A DNA stretch of 64,000 nt, taken from assembly GCA_016714005.1 (NCBI GenBank), contig JADJOA010000009.1:124001-188000 (forward strand), given 5' to 3'. The notes below the pieces were generated by a model. It did no database searches, was not told the DNA's origin, and saw nothing but the letters and a program-made list of their open reading frames with translations. Each line of letters opens with the position of its first letter. Position 1 is the first letter of the stretch. The position numbers and the translations under genes were made by a program. Shown here in pieces: positions 40,590 through 50,685 of the stretch. The stretch comes from Bacteroidota bacterium. GTDB lineage: Bacteria > Bacteroidota > Bacteroidia > AKYH767-A > OLB10.

Positions 40590-41375
40590 ATGCGTAAAAA
40601 CCTCTTCTTTTTAGTTGCTGTTTTTTGTTTTGCTTTAACAGGGTGCCGCACTCTCAACCCAAGCATCATGTTTAAAACCGAAAATGATGAAAATTATAAA
40701 AGCCAGCCAACTATTGCCAACGCTGAGTATCGAATTTCCCCAAACGATTTTATTGCAGTAAGCGTTTATACCAATGATGGGTTTAAACTTATTGATGTAA
40801 CCACCAACACATCATCATTAAACGACTTAACCAGTTCTGCCGGAAATTCCACCAATGCTAATCAATATGTAGTTGATATAGATGGAAATGTAAAACTTCC
40901 CATCATTGGCAAAACCAACTTGTTAGGCATGACAACCCGCGAAGCAGAAAAACTGCTCGAACAGCAGTATGCTGTTTACTATACAAAACCATTTGTAACA
41001 GTTAAAGTAACCAACAGGCGTGTACTTGTTTTCCCCGGAGAAGGCGGTGCGGGCAAGGTGGTAACTCTCACTAACGAAAACACTACGCTCATTGAAGCAT
41101 TGGCGCTTGCCGGAGGCATTTCTGTAAATGGCAAAGCCTATAAAGTAAAGTTGATACGGGGTGATTATCGTAATCCGCAGGTTCAAATTATAGATTTATC
41201 AACCATTGATGGTATGAAACAAACTAACTTATTGTTGCAGGCAAACGATATTATTTATGTAGAACCAACCAAGCGCGTGTCTCAGGGTTTATTGGCACAA
41301 ATTTCGCCCTACGTTGGTATAGTAACAAGTTTGGTAAGCGTAGTGCTCGCTTACAATATTCTTAAAAATCAATAA
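40590..41375 (+). CDS. wza: Polysaccharide export outer-membrane lipoprotein (Wza family)
   Basis: Wza-type proteins form the outer-membrane channel for capsule or exopolysaccharide. It is an intact 261-residue frame with a lipoprotein signal ending in the lipobox LTGC. A poly-export domain (YRISPNDFIAVSVY ... YVVDIDGNVKLPIIGKTNLLG) and SLBB-like segments (VLVFPGEGGAGKVVTLTNENTTLIEALALAGG) follow. A C-terminal helix (ISPYVGIVTSLVSVVLAYNIL) matches the amphipathic or membrane helix of the family. It is the first gene of wza-wzc-rfbC-wecA-like, 9 bp from wzc. Confidence 0.9.
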   Translation: MRKNLFFLVAVFCFALTGCRTLNPSIMFKTENDENYKSQPTIANAEYRISPNDFIAVSVYTNDGFKLIDVTTNTSSLNDLTSSAGNSTNANQYVVDIDGNVKLPIIGKTNLLGMTTREAEKLLEQQYAVYYTKPFVTVKVTNRRVLVFPGEGGAGKVVTLTNENTTLIEALALAGGISVNGKAYKVKLIRGDYRNPQVQIIDLSTIDGMKQTNLLLQANDIIYVEPTKRVSQGLLAQISPYVGIVTSLVSVVLAYNILKNQ

Positions 41376-41384
41376 CGATTTTTA

Positions 41385-43828
41385 ATGGCTAAAAAGAAAA
41401 TAACTCCTGTAAACGAGGAGTTTGATTTTAAACTTTTTGTAACCATTGCCGAAAAGAATTTTGGATGGTTTGTGCTTTTTATGATTTCATCACTAATCAT
41501 TGCACTAATCATACTTCGTTATACTACGCCTATTTTTGAAAGTGCCTCGGTTGTTAAACTCTCTACCGAAAACAATGTAACCAAAGAGCTTGAGATTAAT
41601 AAAAACTACCTGGTAGATCAAACTGCAAATCAAATTGCCGGAGATATCGAGTTAATAAAATCAAGAATTATACTCGAGCGTGCCGTAAAAAAACTTCCTC
41701 TTGATGTTTCTTATTATGCAAAAGGAACCTTGCTTGATAACGAAATGTATAAATCAAGTCCTTTTATGATCGAATACCTTATTAAGGATTCATCAATAAT
41801 AGGCTTACCCATTTTTTTAGAGTTTACAGAAAATAACCAAGTCATTTTATCATACACCTCTCGTCTTACAGGTACTTTTTTAAAAACATTTAATGTAAAC
41901 CAATGGATAATATTAAATGAGTGTAACATAAAAATACTTGTAAGCGATTTTGATTTAATTAAGCAACAGCAAAGCAAGTTTAAGAAAGAAGCCTACTTTA
42001 TTTTATTTAATACGCCCGAAAGGCTTGCCCGCATTATGTTAGGAAATCTAAATGTTTCCATAGTTAATCCTGATGCAAAAACAATTTCTATTAGATATAA
42101 AGATGCAAGCGCATTAAAAACTGCCGACATGGTAAACAGTCTGGCTACAGAGTTTGTAAAATATGACGTAGAAAAAAGCCGTGAAGGAACAGACAATATA
42201 ATTGAGTTTATTGATACTACTTTGGCAAAAGTAAATTCTGATTTGCGCGAATCGGAAATGAGCCTTGAATCCTTTAAGAGAGACAACAGGATGGTAAATC
42301 CTGATCTTACTGTTACCGAAACTGTTAACAGAATAAGAACCCTTGAGGACTTATTAGTTCAATACAACTTAGATCTTTCTTTATTAGAAAAGCTCAGAAA
42401 TGACATAAATGTAAATAAAAAGGTTGAAGATTTTATTTTACGTCTGACCGGTACTTTTAAAACCGATGAAATTAAAAACGGACTCTTGGAATTAAACTCT
42501 TTGTTGAAGGAGAAAAATCAGATATCTATAATGGCAACTGAACAAACTCCTCAAATCCGGGATATTAACAGCCGAATAGAAAATCAGAAAAAACTCCTTA
42601 TACAAACCATAATTAATGAAGAGGCCAGTATAAAAGAGAAAAGACAAAATGTTTACGGGCAATTAAACAAGTATAATTCGGATTTTTCACGTATTCCCTC
42701 TCAGCAAGCTGAATATGAAAGATTACAGCGTGTGTTTAGTGTTAATGAAAAATTCTTTTCTCTTCTTTTAGAAAAGAAAGCCGAATTCTCCATTACACGT
42801 GCGGGCTTTGTTCCTAAAAATATCATTCTTGAAAAAGGATACATTCCCGGTGGACCTGTTTATCCTAACAAAACATTAATCATTTCTGCTTCCCTTATGG
42901 TAGGCTTTATAGTAAGCCTACTTCTTATTTTTATCAGGTATTTGTTTTATGCCGAGATTGGTTCATTGGAAGAGATTGCTCAATATACTGATGCACCGCT
43001 ATTAGGTGTTATACCACAGTACAAAAGAGAAATTCCTATCTCTCAGTTATTGGTTGACAAAAATCCAAAGTCGGTAATTGCCGAAGCCTTCCGTTCGGTC
43101 AGAACCAACCTTCAGTTTATAAGCAATGAAGTTGGCCCTAAAATAATGGCGGTTACATCTACCATATCAGGCGAGGGAAAAACATTTAATGCCATTAATC
43201 TTGCGGGGGTTATTTCTTTCTCAGGTAAAAAAGTTGTTATACTGGATTTAGACATGCGTAAACCTAAAATCCACCTTGGGTTTAATGTAGAAAATAACAG
43301 AGGCGTAAGTACCCTTTTAATAGGTAAAGATACCGTGGAGAATTGTATTAATCAAAGTGCATTGGAGAACTTGCATTTTATTACTGCTGGACCCATCCCT
43401 CCTAACCCATCTGAATTAATCATCAGTAAAAAGATGGAAGAACTACTCGAGTATCTTAAAACAAAATATGAAATTATTATTGTGGATTTACCTCCTGTAG
43501 GTGTTGTTAGTGATGGTATTCCTATGATTCAAAAAGCCGATTTTCTATTTACATTTTACGCGCGAACTACTCACGTAAAATGTTTATTCATAACATCAAC
43601 AAAATTATTTCCGAGAATAAAGTAAACAAACTCTCCATTGTATTGAACAGTGTAGAGCGCACCAAATCTAAATACGGTTATGGGTACGGGTATAGCTATG
43701 GGTACGGCTATGGCTATGGCTCTGGTTATGGCTATGGTTATGGCTATGGCTATGGTTACTATGCCGAAGACGAAAACGAAAAAACACTTTGGCAAACCAT
43801 TAAGGGCTTTTTTAAGAGAAAGAAATAA
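41385..43828 (+). CDS. wzc: Wzc-type polysaccharide co-polymerase / BY-kinase with a Tyr-Gly tail (one indel)
   Basis: It controls chain length and export of the polysaccharide as a membrane Wzz-like domain fused to a bacterial tyrosine kinase. Membrane helices are at about residues 27-50 (WFVLFMISSLIIALIIL) and about 500-520 (TLIISASLMVGFIVSLLLIFI), with a coiled-coil periplasmic region between. The kinase has Walker A STISGEGKTF, A' VVILDLDMRKPK and B IIIVDLPPVGVVSDG. A slip near 43575 joins it to the end of the protein, where 15 tyrosines sit in a YG repeat (43674-43766), followed by GFFKRKK. Such Tyr clusters are the autophosphorylation sites. Total is about 813 residues. Confidence 0.9.
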
Positions 43829-43834
43829 TCCGTC

Positions 43835-44404
43835 ATGATTTTTGAAAAACTTCCCTTAGAAGGATTGGTGCTTATAACCCCTGAAATATTTAATGATGCA
43901 AGAGGACACTTCTTTGAAAGTTATAACAAAGATGCTTTCTTTAAAAACGGTATTGATATTGACTTTGCACAGGATAACCAATCTTTGTCTTTTAAAAATG
44001 CTTTAAGGGGTTTACATTTTCAAAACCCTCCTTATGAGCAAGGTAAGTTGGTGCGTGTTATATGCGGGTCAGTAAATGATGTAGTGGTTGATATCAGAAA
44101 AACCTCGCCCGATTATGGTAAACATTTTTCAATTATTCTATCATCAAAAGAAAATAAAATGCTTTGGATACCACCGGGCTTTGCACATGGGTTTGCAACA
44201 CTGGAAGATAACACAATATTCTCTTATAAATGCACCAAGGTTTTTAACAAAGAATCGGAAAGTGGCATTATTTTTAATGATGAGTCTTTGGGCATTGACT
44301 GGGGCATAACAAACCCTGTTATTTCAGACAAAGACATGGAATTAAAAAAATGTCGCAGGCAGACATACGTTTTTAAAATACCGTTTATTAAATTTGCATA
44401 TTGA
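43835..44404 (+). CDS. rfbC: dTDP-4-dehydrorhamnose 3,5-epimerase
   Basis: RmlC/RfbC makes dTDP-4-keto-L-rhamnose, a precursor of L-rhamnose in surface glycans. Family motifs are GLVLITPEIFNDARGHFFESY, FAQDNQSLSFKNALRGLHFQ (catalytic His region), VVDIRKTSPDYGKHF and WIPPGFAHGFATLEDN. The last part is doubtful: after DKDMELKK the frame reads CRRQTYVFKIPF to 44404, but one more A in the A7 run gives MSQADIRF and a stop at 44374-44376, closer to the usual length. No rfbA, B or D is in the window, so the other rhamnose genes must lie elsewhere. Confidence 0.88.
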   Translation: MIFEKLPLEGLVLITPEIFNDARGHFFESYNKDAFFKNGIDIDFAQDNQSLSFKNALRGLHFQNPPYEQGKLVRVICGSVNDVVVDIRKTSPDYGKHFSIILSSKENKMLWIPPGFAHGFATLEDNTIFSYKCTKVFNKESESGIIFNDESLGIDWGITNPVISDKDMELKKCRRQTYVFKIPFIKFAY

Positions 44405-44421
44405 TTCTAACATAACTGAAA

Positions 44422-45561
44422 ATGATTAAAGAATTTTTTGATGCGAATTACAACCTGATTGTATTCACATTCTTTATTGTTACAGCTTTGCTGTTTTCAT
44501 TTTTAATGAACAGCCTGTTTTTGCGTTTCTTTCATACGTTAGGAATCAGAAACAGAAATGACGGTACCGTTATACGCTGGGGAACCATGTCAAAACCTGC
44601 TGTTGGCGGTTTATCGTTTTATATAATGTTTCTTTTGTCATGTGCCTGTTACTCTATTTTCTTTAGCCCAAACGATGCATTGTACAATCCGCGCTTTATG
44701 GGTTTTATTATGGCAATGGCACTTGGCTTTCTTATTGGGCTTGCTGATGATGCTTATGATACCCGCCCCGTCTTAAAATTTGCAGCACAGTTAGGCTGTG
44801 GTTTCTTTTTAATAATTACAGGAACCTACATTAACATTTCCGACAACATTATGGTTAACTATATTCTCACATTGTTTTGGGTTGTAGGCATAATGAACTC
44901 CATAAATATGCTTGACAATATGGATGGCATTACCTCATCTGTAAGTTGCGGTATTATTATTACTGCTGTTGTTATTATGATTTCAAATGGAGATTACAAC
45001 GGGCTTTACCTTATGACTTGCTTTGGAGTGCTTGCTGCACTTTTAGGATTTTTATACTACAACTGGCATCCTTCCAAAATGTTTATGGGTGATACCGGCA
45101 GCCAGTTTTTAGGAGTGTTTTTAGCTGCAATTGGAATTATGTTTTTTTGGAACAACAATTACGCAGATGGTGCTGTTGTAAATCAACAAAAACAATTTAT
45201 AACTGCATTGGTTGCTTTTATTCTTCCCATAATAGATACTTCTATAGTTGTATTCAATCGTTTAAGTAAAGGCAAGAGCCCCTTTATTGGTGGTAAAGAT
45301 CACACCACGCACAGCCTTGCTTACATGGGCTTAAATGATAAGCAGGTAGGCATTGTTTATGTAATTCTATCTGTGGTTTCAATCATTTTGGTGTTTATCA
45401 TTAATCAACTTATAGTTGAGTGGAGTGTTGTTTATACTTATATTTTTTCAGGTTACTTTGCATTGCTTGGTACTTTCTTTTTTATAACCACGCGAAAAAA
45501 CATGCAAGAGTTGGCAAGACAACAACAGGCAGCAAAAAATTTGCTTGAAACAACTCATTAA
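44422..45561 (+). CDS. Undecaprenyl-phosphate sugar-1-phosphate transferase (WecA/MraY family)
   Basis: It starts lipid-linked glycan synthesis by moving a sugar-1-phosphate (usually GlcNAc-1-P) onto undecaprenyl phosphate. An intact 379-residue protein with about 10-11 membrane helices. Cytoplasmic loops carry the conserved acidic and His motifs GLADDAYDTRPVLKF, NMLDNMDGITSSV, FMGDTGSQFLG and GGKDHTTHSLAY. The sequence is of WecA/TagO rather than MraY type, as judged by the NMLDNMDG block. Its place right after wza-wzc-rfbC makes it the likely initiating enzyme for the exported polysaccharide. Confidence 0.87.
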   Translation: MIKEFFDANYNLIVFTFFIVTALLFSFLMNSLFLRFFHTLGIRNRNDGTVIRWGTMSKPAVGGLSFYIMFLLSCACYSIFFSPNDALYNPRFMGFIMAMALGFLIGLADDAYDTRPVLKFAAQLGCGFFLIITGTYINISDNIMVNYILTLFWVVGIMNSINMLDNMDGITSSVSCGIIITAVVIMISNGDYNGLYLMTCFGVLAALLGFLYYNWHPSKMFMGDTGSQFLGVFLAAIGIMFFWNNNYADGAVVNQQKQFITALVAFILPIIDTSIVVFNRLSKGKSPFIGGKDHTTHSLAYMGLNDKQVGIVYVILSVVSIILVFIINQLIVEWSVVYTYIFSGYFALLGTFFFITTRKNMQELARQQQAAKNLLETTH

Positions 45562-45616
45562 CTTTTTTTTTGTTACTAAGTTTTAACTTTCTCATCATTA
45601 AATAATTTATACCGTG

Positions 45617-45624
45617 TAGCTTTG
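45617..45624 (+). promoter_or_regulatory. Bacteroidota-type -7 box TAGCTTTG
   Basis: TAGCTTTG matches the Bacteroidota -7 consensus TAnnTTTG and lies 17 bp before the ATG of the transglycosylase gene at 45642, in the gap after the WecA-like gene. The -33 TTTG box is not clear. It would drive the transglycosylase-to-glycosyltransferase operon. Confidence 0.4.
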
Positions 45625-45641
45625 CATGTATAATAATTAAA

Positions 45642-46552
45642 ATGAAATATTTTCTTGTATCTATAGTAAGCATTTTAGTTACACTTTTAATTTATTCTTT
45701 TGTTCAGCAAAGCGCACAGGATTTAGCAGCTCAACAGCGTCAGGCTGATTTTCTTTTACATAACTCTACCTACCTCCCACCCTTGCCAGATAAAATTTCT
45801 CTAGCTGGAGAAATTGTGCCATTAAGCGATTTTGAAGTTAGAGAAAGATTGGAGCGCGAAATATTTGTAAATACCTTCTGGCAATCGCAAACTATTCTGC
45901 TTTTAAAAAAAACTAAAAGATGGTTTCCTGAAATTGAGAAAATACTTAAGCAGCAAGGGTGCCAGATGATTTTAAATACCTTGCTTTAGCCGAAAGCGGA
46001 TTGAGTAATGTAGTATCACCCAGCAACGCTGCAGGCTTCTGGCAGTTTTTACCATCCACCGCAAAGCAGTATAACTTAACTGTTAATGCCGAAGTTGATG
46101 AAAGATACCATTTGGAAAAAGCAACTGTTGCAGCATGTAAATACTTAAAAGAAGCTTATGCAAAATTTGGCAGTTGGAATTTGGTAGCGGCATCTTATAA
46201 TATGGGTATTGATGGACTGCAAAAACAAATAGACACCCAGAAACAAAAAAACTATTTTGCTCTTTTACTCAATGATGAAACTTCAAGATATGTTTTAAGA
46301 ATACTCGCATTAAAAGAAATTGCGGGCAACCCTTCAAAATATGGTTTCAAATTAGAGAATTCAGATTTTTACAAACCACTAAAATCAAGAACGTTTTTGG
46401 TTGACTCAACTATTACTGACATTGCTCAGTTTGCCATCAACCAAAAAATAAATTACAAGCAGCTCAAAATGCTGAACCCATGGCTAAGACAAAATACCCT
46501 AACAAATAAAGCAAAGGAAAAATTTGAAATCAAAATTCTTATTCCATCATAA
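45642..46552 (+). CDS. Lytic transglycosylase, MltD-like (one indel)
   Basis: It cleaves peptidoglycan glycan strands. An N-terminal anchor or signal (KYFLVSIVSILVTLLIYSFV) is followed by an SLT domain with the catalytic glutamate in LALAESGLSNVVSP, then GFWQFLPSTAKQYNL and LVAASYNMGIDGLQKQ. The C-terminal 60 residues resemble a degenerate LysM (INYKQLKMLNPWLRQNTLT). The frame slips at about 45958 (KQQG / VPDDFKYLALAES). The total is about 303 residues. It is followed 3 bp later by the rhomboid gene. Confidence 0.87.
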
Positions 46553-46555
46553 CGA

Positions 46556-47167
46556 ATGACTCTTTACATAGTAATTCTTACGGCATTAATTTCCATTTCA
46601 GCATTCAGCAATCAGAATGTAATGGGCAAAATGCTTTTTAACCCATACATGGTTGCAAAAAAAAATGAATGGTACCGTTTTATTTCCAATGGATTTATTC
46701 ATGCAGACTGGTTGCATTTAATCATAAATATATTTGTATTGTACAGTTTCGGTACACAGGTAGAGCATACTTACAGCGCAGTTTTTGGCAGTATGGGAAC
46801 TTTTTATTTTATAATGCTTTACGTTGGAGGTTTGATCATTGCTGTTGCTCCTACTTATAAGAAGAATAAAGAAAACCCTTATTACAACAGCCTTGGTGCA
46901 TCGGGTGCAGTTTCAGGAATTGTATTTGCGTACATATTGTTTTATCCTTGGCAAAAAATTTATTTATATGCACTAATTGGAATTCCGGCTGTGCTTGCAG
47001 GAATTGCATACCTTGCTTATTCACAATACATGAATAAAAAAGGAGGTGATAATGTTAACCACGATGCACATTTTTGGGGAGCGGTTTATGGTTTTCTTTT
47101 TACTATGGTGCTTAAACCATCTTTGTTTTCTTATTTCTTTCAACAACTTTTAAATCCTCAGTTTTGA
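46556..47167 (+). CDS. Rhomboid family intramembrane serine protease
   Basis: An intact 203-residue protein with six hydrophobic segments. The catalytic serine is in NSLGASGAVSG (about residue 121), and the partner histidine is in DAHFWGAVYGF near residue 170. The usual WR-type motif in the first loop reads WYRFISNGFIHADWLHLIINIFVLYSFG. It cuts membrane proteins within their helices; the substrate is unknown. It is the second gene of a tight operon (3 bp after the transglycosylase, 1 bp before gmhB). Confidence 0.92.
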   Translation: MTLYIVILTALISISAFSNQNVMGKMLFNPYMVAKKNEWYRFISNGFIHADWLHLIINIFVLYSFGTQVEHTYSAVFGSMGTFYFIMLYVGGLIIAVAPTYKKNKENPYYNSLGASGAVSGIVFAYILFYPWQKIYLYALIGIPAVLAGIAYLAYSQYMNKKGGDNVNHDAHFWGAVYGFLFTMVLKPSLFSYFFQQLLNPQF

Positions 47168-47168
47168 A

Positions 47169-47651
47169 ATGAACCGCGCAATATTTTTAGACAGGGATGG
47201 GGTTATCAATATAGATAATCCGCAATTTACCTACACAATAGAAGGTTTTAGTTTTAATGAGGGCATTTTTGAAGCACTTAAATTATTTCAATCAAAAGGA
47301 TTCATTTTTGTAATAATTACCAACCAGAGTGGAATTGCAAGAAAAATTTATGAGCATAAAGAGGTTGCAATTTTACATGACTACATGCTCAATGAATTTG
47401 CAAACCACGGAATAAAAATTTCCGAAATTTATTATTGTCCACATTTACCTCAAGTGTCCAACTGCCTTTGCCGCAAGCCCGATAGCATTTCGCTTGAAAA
47501 AGCTATTGCACGTTTTAATATTGATGCAGCGTCAAGTTATTTTATAGGCGATCGTCAGCGCGATGCAGATGCTGCAATTAAAGTTGGTGTAAAGCCAATT
47601 CTGATTGAAGAGAATACCAACCTTAATGAGATAATTCATCTGATTGTTTAG
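47169..47651 (+). CDS. gmhB: D-glycero-beta-D-manno-heptose 1,7-bisphosphate 7-phosphatase
   Basis: A HAD-superfamily phosphatase (subclass IIIA) acting before HldD in ADP-heptose synthesis. An intact 160-residue frame. Motif I FLDRDGVI (Asp8 and Asp10), motif II ITNQSGIAR, the zinc-binding CPHL...CLCRKPD set and the terminal GDRQRDADAA are all present, as in GmhB. Histidinol-phosphatase is the alternative, since the families are close, but the C-x-H...C-x-C zinc loop with RKPD and the presence of hldD favour GmhB. Confidence 0.83.
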   Translation: MNRAIFLDRDGVINIDNPQFTYTIEGFSFNEGIFEALKLFQSKGFIFVIITNQSGIARKIYEHKEVAILHDYMLNEFANHGIKISEIYYCPHLPQVSNCLCRKPDSISLEKAIARFNIDAASSYFIGDRQRDADAAIKVGVKPILIEENTNLNEIIHLIV

Positions 47652-47660
47652 CAGCTAATC

Positions 47661-48273
47661 ATGTTTATAAGCTTTAATGGAAAATTGCATGATGAGAATG
47701 AAAATATTTTCTCTGCAAAAAACCGTGCTTATAATTATGGCGATGGCTGCTTTGATTCATTGGTATGCTTAAATGGGGCTCCAAAGTTTTTTAATGCACA
47801 TTTAAAAAGATTACAAACTGGTATTGAAACTTTAAAGATCAATAATCAATTTATCCAATTGGATGTGTTGCAAGATTTGATTAAGCAACTACTCACAAGA
47901 TGTTTTAGCCGGAATGGAAATAAAAGAAAAACAATGTGATGACGGAATTCTATTAAACGGAGCAAAGAATATTTGCGAAGCGCTCTTTTCAAACTTATTT
48001 TTTATAAAAGAAAATACGCTGTTTACTCCCTTAATAGAGGAAGGATGTATAGATGGTGTGATGCGAAAGTTTGTGATGGAAAACTGTCCTACTGGTTACA
48101 ATATTAAAGAAGGAAAATTTTCAATTGAAGATTTGTTAAACGCTGAAGAAGTTTTTGTTACCAATGCCTCGCAAGGAATTGTACCAGTAAAAAAATTAAA
48201 GAATAAAACATTTTGTTTTGAAAAAACTCAAATGCTTTTTGAAAAAATGAAGTTCACTTATTATCATCAATAA
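47661..48273 (+). CDS. Class IV aminotransferase, internally shortened
   Basis: Relatives are branched-chain aminotransferase and aminodeoxychorismate lyase (PLP enzymes, usually 270-280 residues). The N-terminus (NGKLHDENENIFSAKNRAYN, then YGDGCFDSL) and C-terminus (QCDDGILLNGAKNICEALFSNLFFI ... NASQGIVPVKKL) are good. However, only about 204 codons are present. The segment between IKQLL (about 47890) and DVLAGMEIKEKQ (about 47905) is missing about 70-90 residues. That segment normally holds the PLP-binding lysine (motif like K-S-x-N-Y). As written, the enzyme could not bind PLP covalently. This is a true deletion or an assembly collapse; there is also a frame change at the same point. Confidence 0.72.
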
Positions 48274-48335
48274 CTGTTGGAAAAAGAAAAGGAATTTTAT
48301 CAGGCAATAAACCTTACCTGCTATTTTAGTTGCCA

Positions 48336-49344
48336 ATGAACTGTAGTACTGCACTTACTAAATTATTAAACATCAAAATTCCTATCATTATGGCTCCCAT
48401 GTTTTTGGTGAGCAATAAAGAAATGATGGAAGAAGCAATGAGCAATGGTATTGCAGGTTGTTTTCCTACACTTAATTACAGAAAAGATGGAGAGCTAAAA
48501 CTAATTCTTCAACAACTTAACCAACATAAAATTTCTATTGCAAACCCCGGGACGTATGGAGTAAATTTAATTGTACAAAAAACCAATCCGCTCTACAAAG
48601 TGCATTTAAAAGATTGTATTGATGAAAAAGTTCCGTTTTTTATCACCTCTCTTGGTAACCCTAAAGAAGTAATTGAGGCGGCACACAGTTATGGCGGTAA
48701 AGTTTTTTGCGATGTTACTAACCTTGAACATGCAGCCAAATGCGCTTCATTAAATGCCGATGGTTTTATTGCAGTTTGTCAGGGCGCTGGAGGTCATGCA
48801 GGCCCCTATCCAATGTCGGTATTAATTCCTGCTCTTAAAAAAGAATTTCCGCACATCCCCGTAGCCGCTGCAGGCGGAATTGCAACTGGCTCTGGAATAA
48901 TTTCTGCATTGGCTGCTGGTGCCGAAGGGGTTTCTATAGGTACACGATTTATTGCATGTACGGAAGCAACTGTACAGCAATCGTATAAAGATGCAGTGGT
49001 TAATTCAGGTATGGAAGATGTAGTTTTGACAGAACGTTTATCAGGTACTCCCTGCAATGTCATCAATACACCTTATGCAAGAAAAATAGGATACAAACAG
49101 AATTTTTTTGAAAGATGGCTCAACACAAATTCAACTACAAAAAAAATACTTTAAAACATTAGTACAATACCGCGGGTTTAAAAAATTAGAAGATGCCGTA
49201 AAACCCGGAAACTATAACAACCTATGGTCAGCCGGGCAAAGTGTTGAATTGATAAATGACATAAAACCTGTGTCGCAAATTGTAGATGATTTGGTTTTAG
49301 AAATGCGGGGATGTTTACAGCAACTAAACCAAAAGATAAGCTAA
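48336..49344 (+). CDS. Nitronate monooxygenase / 2-nitropropane dioxygenase-like flavoprotein (one indel)
   Basis: FMN-binding TIM barrel of the NMO family, which oxidises nitronates or acts as an enoyl-type flavin enzyme. I take the ATG at 48336; the TTG at 48330 is less likely. Motifs are IKIPIIMAPMFLVSNKEM, GFIAVCQGAGGHAGPY (flavin and catalytic His region), VAAAGGIATGSGIISALAAG and GVSIGTRFIACTEA. A slip near 49140 joins TTKKYFKTLVQYRGFKKLED to the C-terminal piece. The total is about 336 residues. It lies in a glycan-related operon but its real substrate is unknown. Confidence 0.82.
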
Positions 49345-49349
49345 AACAT

Positions 49350-50681
49350 ATGCTTCGTTTTAGCAAAATTAAATGGATAAGCATAAGCCTAGTTTCTCTG
49401 CTACATTTGTTCTTTTTTGTTTATGCTTTAAATCATCACAACATTTACTTAGCTGATGATTCGCAGGAATATCTGTGGCAGGCATATAATTTAAAACATC
49501 ATGACAGCTGGTATGGTTCTGATTATAATCTGCCTTACAATCCATACCTGCAAACACGCAGACCACCTTTATACGGAATCTTTATTTTTCTTGTAAAGAG
49601 TATTTATAATTCAGACTATTTCGTTTGCTTTTTGCAAAACATCCTAAGTATTATTTCACTTATTACCGGATGCTTAATTGCAAAAAGGCTTAAAGCAAAA
49701 ACCAATTGGCTCATTTTACCAGCGTTGCTTTTGTTTTTTCCTACACAATTAATTTATGCCAATCGCATAATGTCTGATGTGTTGTTTCAGTTTATAATTA
49801 TTATGAGCGTTTGGTTTTTTACGAAGTATGATGAAAGCCGAAAAAGTAAATTTCTTTTTCTTGTTTCACTTTTTATTGCATTAAGTGCTCTCACCAAACC
49901 CGTAATGTATCTGTTTGCACCTTTGTTTATTGCTTTTTTTGTGTGGCTCTACCTGAAAAATAAAATTTCAGTAAAACGCATCGGCATTTCTTTTCTTCCG
50001 TTCATAACAGGGCTGCTGCTTTCCTTTTACAACTTAAACCAAACAGGGTATTTCCATTTTTCGAGTGGAAATAATATGCTGGTTTATCATTATTACAGTA
50101 CATCTGCAAGGTTTAGCGGTGGCGAAACTGATTTTGCAAAATCTGATTCAGTAACAACATTGGCAAAAAGTAATTCAACAAACCTTATAGAGTTTTCCGA
50201 AAACATGAGTCATTCCTTTTATCAAATAATGAAAGAAAACCCAGTGCGCTTTACTATGCTCCAATTTAATGGGATGATCCAGTTTTTTATTGACCACGGT
50301 AGGTGGGATTTAGAATCTTTTTTTAAAACGCCTGTTTACAACCAAACCAAGGGTTGGAAAACCGCATGGAGCGAAAAAGGATTTCAAGGACTTACGGATT
50401 ATTTTAGTTCTTTTGGAATTTTAAAGCTTAGTTACTTAGTAATAACGCTTCTCATCAATATTGGTATTACCTTTTTATTTTTCAAATTTCTGGTAAGTAA
50501 GAAATATGATACGTCTTTGAGGTTATTCCTTTTCTTAATTACAGTTTATATCGTAACTGTTACCGGCTTTGTTGGCGGCAGCAGGTACAGGATGGCTTTA
50601 TATCCATTCTTAATTTGTAGTGTTTTGGTTTTCATTTCGAAACACAAAGTGGGACACTCTTTTAAAGTCAACCAAAAATGA
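49350..50681 (+). CDS. Membrane glycosyltransferase, GT39/ArnT-like
   Basis: An intact frame of about 443 residues from the ATG at 49350 (RFSKIKWISISLVSLLHLFF). About 10 hydrophobic helices. The first extracytoplasmic loop has the acidic motif LADDSQEYLWQAYNL and the RRPPLYGIFIF motif typical of C-type, polyprenyl-phosphate-sugar-dependent transferases (GT39/GT83, PMT and ArnT). It probably adds a sugar to a lipid or protein on the periplasmic side. It is the last gene of the operon, convergent with the radical-SAM gene (5 bp apart). Confidence 0.78.
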   Translation: MLRFSKIKWISISLVSLLHLFFFVYALNHHNIYLADDSQEYLWQAYNLKHHDSWYGSDYNLPYNPYLQTRRPPLYGIFIFLVKSIYNSDYFVCFLQNILSIISLITGCLIAKRLKAKTNWLILPALLLFFPTQLIYANRIMSDVLFQFIIIMSVWFFTKYDESRKSKFLFLVSLFIALSALTKPVMYLFAPLFIAFFVWLYLKNKISVKRIGISFLPFITGLLLSFYNLNQTGYFHFSSGNNMLVYHYYSTSARFSGGETDFAKSDSVTTLAKSNSTNLIEFSENMSHSFYQIMKENPVRFTMLQFNGMIQFFIDHGRWDLESFFKTPVYNQTKGWKTAWSEKGFQGLTDYFSSFGILKLSYLVITLLINIGITFLFFKFLVSKKYDTSLRLFLFLITVYIVTVTGFVGGSRYRMALYPFLICSVLVFISKHKVGHSFKVNQK

Positions 50682-50685
50682 TATC

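Noticed and set aside
43571..43795. Minus-strand ORF made of Ala/Ile/Thr repeats
   Set aside because: It is the antisense reading of the Tyr-Gly repeat of the Wzc kinase; the repeat keeps several frames open.
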